Positions 1 to 5,452 of a stretch of DNA of 9,058 nucleotides are shown piece by piece. Within the stretch, counting starts at the first letter, position 1. Each line of letters opens with the position of its first letter. The DNA is from Acidobacteriota bacterium (GTDB lineage Bacteria; Acidobacteriota; Terriglobia; Terriglobales; Acidobacteriaceae). The notes below the pieces were generated by a model. It was not told the origin of the DNA, ran no database searches, and was given only the letters and a program-made list of their open reading frames with translations. The position numbers were made by a program, and so were the translations under genes. The stretch is from positions 1 to 9,058 of the forward strand of contig JAJYAE010000178.1 of the NCBI GenBank assembly GCA_021779695.1, read 5' to 3'.

Positions 1-1
1 C

Positions 2-685
2 GCCGTCCCGCTCAAAGCCGAGCTCGCCCGCGCCTTTCCCAGCCTGCCCGTCTTCGTCGAGCACGATGGCAACGCCGGCGCCCTCGCCGAGTTTCATCAC
101 GGCGTCGGCAAAGGCCGCGCCAACCTACAGCACCTCATCTTCCTCACCTTTGGCACCGGCATCGGCGGCGGCTTCATCGTCAACGGCCGCATCCTCCGCG
201 GCGCCACTGACACCGCTGGAGAAATCGGCCACTGGCGCCTCGCCGAAGACGGACCCCTCGGCTTCGGCAAGCGCGGCTCATGGGAATCCTTCGCTTCCGG
301 TCAAGCGCTCGTCGAGCTCGCCGCGGAAATGTTTCCCGCTCGCTGGACCGCTCAGTCACCCATCCGCTCGCTCGTTGAAGCCATGCTTTGCGATGATCCC
401 GACGCTCTCGCCGTCGCCGCTGTCGCAGGCAAATGGATGGGCCGCGGCCTCGCGCTCCTCATCGACGCGCTCAATCCGCAGGTCATCGTCTTCGGTTCTC
501 TTGGTGTGGTGCTGGGCGAGCGCATCCTCGGCCCCGCGCGCCAGGTCATCGCACAGGAAGCCCTGCCGCAGGCCGCCGCCGCATGTGAGCTGCTGCCCGC
601 TGCGCTCGGCTCCCGCATCGGCGATGTCGCCGCGCTCATGGCCGCGCTCACGCATCCCAGCGCGCGCAGCCTCTTCGTACCTTAG
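2..685 (+). CDS. ROK-family sugar kinase/regulator, 5'-truncated by window edge
   Basis: This is the C-terminal part (about 227 residues) of a ROK (repressor, ORF, kinase) protein; the beginning lies outside the window. Reading frame 2 shows the ROK core. EHDGNAGALAE carries the presumed catalytic Asp (codon 65-67), followed by the phosphate-binding stretch FGTGIGGGFIVNG and then GEIGHW with its conserved His. A C-terminal PQVIVFGSLGVV segment matches the second ATPase-fold motif. Most ROK kinases phosphorylate a hexose such as glucose, fructose or an amino sugar with ATP in the cytosol. The CxCGxxGCxE zinc motif expected after the His is replaced by LGFGKRGSWE (257-286), so all three cysteines are gone while the Gly residues and final Glu remain. 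No N-terminal DNA-binding domain can be judged, so kinase versus repressor is open, as is the substrate. It converges on the acyl-CoA dehydrogenase gene. Confidence 0.85.
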   Translation, partial: AVPLKAELARAFPSLPVFVEHDGNAGALAEFHHGVGKGRANLQHLIFLTFGTGIGGGFIVNGRILRGATDTAGEIGHWRLAEDGPLGFGKRGSWESFASGQALVELAAEMFPARWTAQSPIRSLVEAMLCDDPDALAVAAVAGKWMGRGLALLIDALNPQVIVFGSLGVVLGERILGPARQVIAQEALPQAAAACELLPAALGSRIGDVAALMAALTHPSARSLFVP

Positions 686-711
686 GGCAGCGCCCGCTTG
701 AATTCGTACCG

Positions 712-758
712 CATTGGGTGCCCCATCCATTCCGTAGCTTCATCGCGGAATGGGTTGG
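712..758. repeat. Intergenic palindrome with GGGTGCCCCA lead, possible bidirectional terminator
   Basis: This imperfect inverted repeat lies between two convergent genes. The arms 722-734 and 746-758 pair over 13 positions with one mismatch and one G-T wobble; the core CCATTCCG / CGGAATGG is perfect and the loop is 11 nt. It is preceded by TTGGGTGCCCCATCC. There is no T-run on either side, so it is not a classical Rho-independent terminator, though its position between converging genes would suit transcription termination or messenger 3'-end protection. From memory, similar GGGTGCCCCAT-led palindromes recur between genes in Acidobacteriaceae; that link is unverified here. Confidence 0.5.
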
Positions 759-792
759 AAGGTACAAAATCATGCGGTCAGAAACCTGGTCG

Positions 793-1971
793 TCAGTACG
801 CCGCAATCCCCGTCAGATGCTGTCCCAGGATCAGCGCATGAATATCGTGCGTGCCCTCATACGTCTTCACGCTCTCCAGATTCATCATGTGCCGCATGAT
901 CGGATAGTCTTCCGTAATCCCGTTCGCGCCCAGAATATCCCGCGCCATCCGCGCGCACTCCAGCGCCATCCACACGTTGTTCCGCTTCGCCATGCTGATG
1001 TGCTGATGCCCCACCGTCCCCGCGTCCTTCAGCCGTCCCACCTGCAGGCTCAGCAGTTGCGCCTTCGCAATCTCGGTCGCCATCCACACCAGCTTCTCCT
1101 GAATCAATTGATGACTTGCGATTGGCTGATTGTGAAACTGCTTCCGCGTCTGCGCATATTGCAGCGCCGTGTCATAGCAGGCCATCGCCGCGCCAATCGC
1201 GCCCCAGCTGATTCCATACCGTGCCTGGTTCAGGCACATCAGCGGACTCTTCAATCCACCCGTTCCCGGCAGCAGATTCGCGGCCGGCACGCGCACCTCT
1301 TCGAGCGACAGCCCGCTCGTCACCGACGCGCGCAGGCTCCACTTCCCATGCACTTCTGTCGCGCGAAATCCCGGCCGGTCCGTCTCCACCAGAAAGCCGC
1401 GCACGCGGTCGTTCTCGTCCTCCACCTTCGCCCAGATCACCGCCACATCGGCCACATTGCCCGACGTGATCCACATCTTCTCGCCATTGAGGATATACTC
1501 ATCTCCCGCCTTGCGCGCCGTCGTCGTCATCCCTCCGGGGTTCGATCCAAACCCCGGCTCCGTCAGCCCAAAGCATCCAATCTTTTTGCCCGCCGCCAGT
1601 CCCGGAAGCCACTGCTGTTTCTGCTCTTCCGTTCCAAATGTGTAGATGGGATACATCACCAGCGCCGACTGCACGCTCACAAAGCTGCGCAGGCCCGAGT
1701 CGCCTCGCTCCAGCTCCTGCATCACCAGCCCATACTCCACATTCGACATCCCCGCGCAGCCGTAGCCTTCCAGGTTCGCGCCCAAAAAGCCCATCTCGCC
1801 CATCTGCGGCACCAGCTCCCGCGGAAACCGCTCCGTGCGAAAGCACTCCTCCACGATCGGCATCACCTTGTCTTCCACAAACGCGCGCGCCGTGCGTCGC
1901 ACCAGCAACTCGTCCTCTGAAAACGTCGCGTCCAGATTCAGAAAATCAAACCCCTGAAATTTGAATGCCAT
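793..1971 (-). CDS. gcdH: Acyl-CoA dehydrogenase, glutaryl-CoA dehydrogenase type
   Basis: This is a 392-residue cytosolic FAD enzyme. It is predicted to oxidise and decarboxylate glutaryl-CoA to crotonyl-CoA, a step in lysine, tryptophan and aromatic breakdown, passing electrons to electron-transfer flavoprotein. It matches glutaryl-CoA dehydrogenase rather than generic acyl-CoA dehydrogenases. SGLRSFVSVQSALVM holds Arg95, the counterpart of the substrate-carboxylate Arg. GCFGLTEP, GKWSLRAS and RYGISWG are present, and TYEGTHDIHALILG holds the catalytic base Glu372. Full family length. The flavin-site signature is degenerate: GFGSNP in place of the usual xxGSD, so Phe and Asn144 sit at normally small/Asp positions. 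I chose the ATG at 1971 because AGAAGGA precedes it by 6 nt; a GTG at 1995 would add eight residues without family support. It lies 129 bp downstream of the phospholipase-like gene on the same strand, so it may have its own promoter; no convincing -35/-10 pair was found. Confidence 0.9.
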   Translation of the reverse strand: MAFKFQGFDFLNLDATFSEDELLVRRTARAFVEDKVMPIVEECFRTERFPRELVPQMGEMGFLGANLEGYGCAGMSNVEYGLVMQELERGDSGLRSFVSVQSALVMYPIYTFGTEEQKQQWLPGLAAGKKIGCFGLTEPGFGSNPGGMTTTARKAGDEYILNGEKMWITSGNVADVAVIWAKVEDENDRVRGFLVETDRPGFRATEVHGKWSLRASVTSGLSLEEVRVPAANLLPGTGGLKSPLMCLNQARYGISWGAIGAAMACYDTALQYAQTRKQFHNQPIASHQLIQEKLVWMATEIAKAQLLSLQVGRLKDAGTVGHQHISMAKRNNVWMALECARMARDILGANGITEDYPIMRHMMNLESVKTYEGTHDIHALILGQHLTGIAAY

Positions 1972-1977
1972 AATGAA

Positions 1978-1984
1978 TCCTTCT
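1978..1984 (-). promoter_or_regulatory. Ribosome binding site of gcdH that fixes its start
   Basis: On the minus strand AGAAGGA stands 6 nt before the ATG at 1971. It supports that start over the in-frame GTG at 1995. Confidence 0.7.
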
Positions 1985-2084
1985 TTCTCCGCCACAACTC
2001 AAACCCGCAAGACTAGCAGAAAGACCAACACCCCAGCCAGTGCGCCCGCGCACACCCTAATGCCTTCATCTTCGTCTTGTGAAT

Positions 2085-2098
2085 CACGCGCGCGCGTG
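2085..2098. repeat. 14-bp alternating CG palindrome just after the phospholipase-like gene
   Basis: CACGCGCGCGCGTG is a perfect palindrome of alternating purine and pyrimidine beginning two bases beyond the stop codon of the minus-strand gene. A second small inverted repeat, GTGCGC/GCGCAC, sits at 2040-2053. Neither has a U-run, so termination is uncertain. The rest of the 1972-2100 gap shows only the gcdH ribosome site. Confidence 0.4.
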
Positions 2099-2100
2099 CG

Positions 2101-3531
2101 CTATTCGTCTTCTTCAATGCTGTCCGCATACATCGGATACGGCTCGGGCGCGCGGCTCGTCTGCATCGTCGCCAGCGTCTTCAGGTCCGTCTGCACCTGC
2201 GCCCACCGCTTTGCATTGCGCTTTGTCGTGTTCGGCGCATCCGGGTTCGCGTAATACGCTTCAATGTCGTCCTTGATCCCCGGCGGAATCAGTTGCGCGG
2301 GCCGCCGCGCCAGCCGTCGCAGCAGGTCCGCATACGTCGCATCTGTCAGCGGATAGCCGCCCGGCTGCACCACATAGCCCGTATCCAGATCCCGATTCGG
2401 CAACGGATGCGACGGGTCCGTCGGCTGCACCAAAATCACGCCGTTCATCGCCGGATCTTCGAGCAGCCGAGCTAGCAGCCGCCGCGAAAACGCCTTCGGC
2501 GCCGTAGCGCTCTCAATCGGCTTGCGCGACTGCGGCGGCGTCAGCCTCGCCAGCATCGCGCGCATCACTGCCAGTGAAACCGTCAGGCTGTGGATGTAGT
2601 CTGCCTCGGTCGCAGTGCTCGGGTTCTTCACCGCAACCAGGCTCAGCGGGCCCACCTTCGGCAGCACGGCCAGCACGCCTGCCAGCGCGTACGTCTCAAA
2701 GCCGGCCTTGGCGCGATACGCGTTCCAGTTGCTGTCCGCGGCCGCCCCGTCAATCTCCTTCAGCAGCTCCTGAAACTCCGCATTATCCGGGTCCGCGGGC
2801 TCGCGCCTGCGATGCAGCAGTGTCACCGCATACGCAATCCGCGGAATGAACGTCCGTGTCGCAAACCGGTATCCCGGCACATTGAAGCGCCGCCCCTTCA
2901 CCACGGAGAAATCTTCCGTCAGTCCATACGTCTGGTAGTAGGCTAGCGCCAGTTGCCGCACCGGCACTTTGAGTCCCACATGCCGCAGAAATGCCAGCGG
3001 CGCCATCCTGTGATGCGCAATCTGGTCAATGTCAAATCCAAACTCCGTCTCCACGTGCTGGTGCCGCCCCTCGGCATAGCTCACCACCAGCCCATACTTC
3101 CTCCGCAGCTTCGGAAAATCCTGCGGTACCGCCAGGTTCGTCGCGGTCGCATGCCCAATCGAGTCGCCGATATAGTGCGACAGCGCGCCAATCGCGAACG
3201 CCAGCTCGTCGGCATTCTGCGCGTTGCGCAGCAGATTCACCACAAAATCGCCCGACCGCACATAATGCGTCAGGTTTGAGAAGCGCGGATCGCCAAACGG
3301 ATAGTAGCCGATATCCTGAATCACGCAGCCGCCGTAGGCATATGCACGCGCCTCTTCCAGCTGCGCCGCCGTCAGCCCGGGATACTGACTCAACAGCAGC
3401 GGCACAATCGAGTTCTGCCACGTCAGGTCAATCAGTTGCTCATGCGTCAGCAGGGAATAAGCCACAGCATGCTGCGGCACCCACAGCAGCAGCAATACGA
3501 TTCCTGCAAGCAGCCGTCGGCTCATTTGCAT
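2101..3531 (-). CDS. Secreted zinc-dependent phospholipase C-like protein
   Basis: This is a 476-residue exported protein. The N-terminus MQMSRRLLAG followed by a leucine-rich core and HAVA is a Sec signal peptide, with likely cleavage after Ala24. The first half of the mature protein carries the ligand pattern of the zinc-dependent phospholipase C / S1-P1 nuclease fold: His30 (LLTHE), Asp73 (IQDIG), His89 (LTHY), His119-x3-Asp123-x3-His127 (LSHYIGDSIGH) and His159-x3-Glu163 (HVETE). Members hydrolyse phospholipid head groups using a trinuclear zinc site. The C-terminal half, about residues 250-476, matches nothing I recognise and makes the protein much longer than the roughly 250-residue secreted enzymes of Gram-positives. 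It follows the MlaF-like gene by about 33 bp, suggesting one transcript and a role in envelope lipid turnover. The start is uncertain: TTG at 3540 has AGAGGG 4 nt upstream, ATG at 3531 has only GGGA nearby, and ATG at 3525 is also possible. True substrate unknown. Confidence 0.75.
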   Translation of the reverse strand: MQMSRRLLAGIVLLLLWVPQHAVAYSLLTHEQLIDLTWQNSIVPLLLSQYPGLTAAQLEEARAYAYGGCVIQDIGYYPFGDPRFSNLTHYVRSGDFVVNLLRNAQNADELAFAIGALSHYIGDSIGHATATNLAVPQDFPKLRRKYGLVVSYAEGRHQHVETEFGFDIDQIAHHRMAPLAFLRHVGLKVPVRQLALAYYQTYGLTEDFSVVKGRRFNVPGYRFATRTFIPRIAYAVTLLHRRREPADPDNAEFQELLKEIDGAAADSNWNAYRAKAGFETYALAGVLAVLPKVGPLSLVAVKNPSTATEADYIHSLTVSLAVMRAMLARLTPPQSRKPIESATAPKAFSRRLLARLLEDPAMNGVILVQPTDPSHPLPNRDLDTGYVVQPGGYPLTDATYADLLRRLARRPAQLIPPGIKDDIEAYYANPDAPNTTKRNAKRWAQVQTDLKTLATMQTSRAPEPYPMYADSIEEDE

Positions 3532-3564
3532 CGTTCCCAATTTGCCCTCTGTTGCAGATCGGCT

Positions 3565-4410
3565 TTATGCCAGAAACTCCCGCACGAAAGAATCCTGGCT
3601 CGTCACCAATTCATGCAGCGCGCCGTCAAAGATCAGCCGGCCCTCTGCCAGCATCAGAAACGTCGTGTTGGCATCCACTTCACCTTCAGGCAGCGCCACC
3701 ATGCCACCCGCCGTCGCATCAAACCGGTGCGTGCACATCACAAATGCATCCTGCAGCCGGTGCGTCACCAGCAGAGACGGCGTGTGGTACACATCCCGCT
3801 GTTTCACAATCAGTTCAATAATCGTCGTCGAGGTCACCGGGTCCAGTCCGCCCGTGGGCGAATCATACAGCAACAGTTCCGGCCTGTGAATCAGCGCCCG
3901 CGCAATCGCAACTCTGCGCCGCATTCCACCGGAAAGGCTGCTCGGATACATCAAAAATGTCTCTTCCAGCCCGACGAATCGCAGCGCCTCCAAAACCCGC
4001 GCGTCAACCTCCTCGTCTGGTGCCTCTTCCTGGATCAACTGATACGCCACGTTGTCGCGTACCGTCAATGAGTCAAACAGCGCGCCTTCCTGAAAGACCA
4101 TGCCTGTCCGCGTGCGCAGCGCAAAAAGGTCCTCCTCGCGCATGTTCGCAATATCCTCGTCGAACAGGCGGATGCTGCCCTCGTCTGGCTTCAGCAGTCC
4201 GTTCGCCAGCTTCAGCAGCACGCTCTTGCCCACGCCCACCGGCCCCAGCACAATACGCGTCTCGCCCGGCGCGACGGAAAAGCTGATCTCATCCAGCACC
4301 GGGGGACCGCCAAAACCCATCGTCACATCGCAGAAGCAAAGCACCGGCTTCACCTCCGAATCGGAGGTCTTTGCGACCGCATTCAGTCCAGGCGTCGAGA
4401 TCACATCCAT
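3565..4410 (-). CDS. mlaF: MlaF-like ABC transporter ATP-binding protein
   Basis: This is a 281-residue cytoplasmic ATPase expected to power phospholipid movement through the MlaE-type permease encoded just upstream. Visible motifs are Walker A GPVGVGKS (56-63), Q-loop Gln107 in VFQEGALF, signature LSGGMRRR (159-166), Walker B LLLYD (179-183), D-loop GLDP (188-191) and H-loop His217 (VTH). The EGALFDSLTVRDNV stretch after the Q-loop is typical of the Mla/Ttg2A branch. Two oddities stand out. The catalytic Glu normally following the Walker B Asp is Ser184 (codon TCG at 3859-3861). About 20 extra residues, CTHRFDATAGGMVALPEGEV and onward, separate the H-loop region from FLMLAEGRLIFDG. The start ATG overlaps the permease 3' end by 10 nt, implying translational coupling. 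Symbol assigned by family and context only. Confidence 0.88.
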   Translation of the reverse strand: MDVISTPGLNAVAKTSDSEVKPVLCFCDVTMGFGGPPVLDEISFSVAPGETRIVLGPVGVGKSVLLKLANGLLKPDEGSIRLFDEDIANMREEDLFALRTRTGMVFQEGALFDSLTVRDNVAYQLIQEEAPDEEVDARVLEALRFVGLEETFLMYPSSLSGGMRRRVAIARALIHRPELLLYDSPTGGLDPVTSTTIIELIVKQRDVYHTPSLLVTHRLQDAFVMCTHRFDATAGGMVALPEGEVDANTTFLMLAEGRLIFDGALHELVTSQDSFVREFLA

Positions 4411-5186
4411 CCGGCAAAAAGAGTCAGGATCAATCGGCTGATCAGAAAATCAACAAAGATGATCAGCACGGAAGCGTTCACCACGGCCTGAATCGTTGAC
4501 CGGCCCACGCCCTGCGTGCCGCCTGTGGTGCGAATGCCGTAGTAGCAGCCGATCGATGACAGGATGTAGCCGAAAAACAGCGGCTTCACCAGCCCTTGTA
4601 CGACATCCGGGAATCGCAGATGCTCCCATGCCATGTTGAAGTACTGCGGGCCATTCTGGTGATTCATAAACACCGTCACCAGCCCTCCGCCGATAATGCC
4701 GCAGGCATCCGCCACAATCGTCAGAAAGAACAGCATCAGGATGCTCGCAAAAATTCGCGGAGTCACCAGCTTCCGCAGCGGATCCACACCCAGCGCGCGC
4801 ATCGCGTCAATCTGCTCCGTCACGACCATCGAGCCCAGCTCGCTGGCCATTGACGATGCATTCCGTCCTGAAACCATCACCCCCGTCAACACGGGGCCCA
4901 GTTCGCGAATCATCGTCAGGCTCACAAACTGTCCCGTCACCGCAGTCGCTCCAAAGGCTGAGAGCGTCGCAGCCGATTGCAGCGCCAGCACTCCGCCTGT
5001 GGACAAGCCCGACAGCACAACAATGGACAGCGATCCCACGCCGATGATGTCGGATTGCATCAGAAAATCTGTCCAGTAAATCGGCGGACGAAACAGATTC
5101 AAAAAAGCATGGTATGCAAACAGGGAATAGTCCTGCACGGTGAGGACAATGCGTTTGATCGTGCTGTCAATCGGAGCGATCGCCAT
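4401..5186 (-). CDS. mlaE: MlaE-like phospholipid ABC transporter permease
   Basis: This is a 261-residue inner-membrane permease of the MlaE family, the transmembrane partner of the MlaF-like ATPase, thought to move phospholipids between inner and outer membranes. The family hallmark is clear: RELGPVLTGVMVSGRNASSM (94-113) continuing to ELGSMVVTEQIDAMRALGVDPLRKLV, the cytoplasmic coupling region. Hydrophobic helices lie near 47-70, 145-175, 200-217 and 235-257, and the C-terminal GTQGVGRSTIQAVV segment is also typical. Length is normal. No gene for an MCE protein (MlaD) or for MlaB or MlaC follows; the cluster continues with the ATPase and a phospholipase-like gene. The ATG at 5186 has GAGGA directly abutting it, closer than usual, and an in-frame stop lies just upstream, so the true start could be an internal GTG near codon 17. 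It is transcribed divergently from the trehalose operon. Confidence 0.9.
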   Translation of the reverse strand: MAIAPIDSTIKRIVLTVQDYSLFAYHAFLNLFRPPIYWTDFLMQSDIIGVGSLSIVVLSGLSTGGVLALQSAATLSAFGATAVTGQFVSLTMIRELGPVLTGVMVSGRNASSMASELGSMVVTEQIDAMRALGVDPLRKLVTPRIFASILMLFFLTIVADACGIIGGGLVTVFMNHQNGPQYFNMAWEHLRFPDVVQGLVKPLFFGYILSSIGCYYGIRTTGGTQGVGRSTIQAVVNASVLIIFVDFLISRLILTLFAGWM

Positions 5187-5216
5187 TCCTCATTCCGAGC
5201 CATCAGTTGCAGGATG

Positions 5217-5231
5217 GAGAGCGAAGCTCTC
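5217..5231. repeat. Perfect 6-bp hairpin GAGAGC-GAA-GCTCTC in the mlaE leader
   Basis: This perfect inverted repeat has a 3-nt loop (GAA on +, TTC on -) and lies 30 bp before the permease start. In the mlaE messenger it would form a compact stem in the 5' leader; at the DNA level it could be an operator. There is no U-run. Confidence 0.4.
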
Positions 5232-5442
5232 TTGCTCAGCATAGCGCATGCCGCGCCCTCGCGCGCCACGCTCCATGCGGTCGAACACACCGCGTCGCAC
5301 GTCGCCTTCTTCGCGCCTTACACTCCCCATGCATCCTTCGTGCGCATTTTTATCTTCCTCATATTGGGTCGCTTAGCAATTTGTCCGCGCTTCGCAGGCA
5401 GACCATCGTGACCTTCGCGCATCTAAAGATATATCAACAACT

Positions 5443-5448
5443 GGAGGA
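5443..5448 (+). promoter_or_regulatory. Strong ribosome binding site of the trehalose synthase gene
   Basis: GGAGGA, 4 nt before the ATG at 5453, is a near-ideal Shine-Dalgarno sequence. It decides the start: the open frame extends upstream to about 5207 but has no comparable site there. Confidence 0.8.
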
Positions 5449-5452
5449 ATCC

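Larger units (their letters stand above)
5187..5452. promoter_or_regulatory. Divergent intergenic control region (mlaE / trehalose operon)
   Basis: These 266 bp separate two operons that start in opposite directions, so both promoters should be here. I see no consensus sigma-70 pair. The best minus-strand candidate is TTGCTA (5374-5379) with GATAAA (5349-5354), at an overlong 19-bp spacing. A/T-rich patches at 5347-5367 and 5424-5439 are the most promoter-like parts on either strand. The region also contains the hairpin at 5217-5231. No convincing small gene was seen. Confidence 0.5.

Noticed and set aside
66..701. 211-codon Ser/Ala/Pro-rich plus-strand open frame
   Set aside because: Out-of-frame with the ROK gene, whose motifs are clear in the other frame.
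718..1920. 400-codon plus-strand open frame
   Set aside because: It is the antisense shadow of the glutaryl-CoA dehydrogenase gene; Arg/His-rich with no domain, no ribosome site.
1972..1995. GTG start giving an 8-residue longer gcdH
   Set aside because: The ATG at 1971 has a good ribosome site and the family N-terminus aligns there.
2991..3821. 276-codon plus-strand open frame across the phospholipase/mlaF junction
   Set aside because: Shadow frame spanning two well-supported minus-strand genes.
5207..5452. 82-codon upstream extension of the trehalose synthase
   Set aside because: Low-complexity Arg/His-rich translation without a ribosome site, whereas GGAGGA stands 4 nt before the ATG at 5453 and the first membrane helix follows at once.
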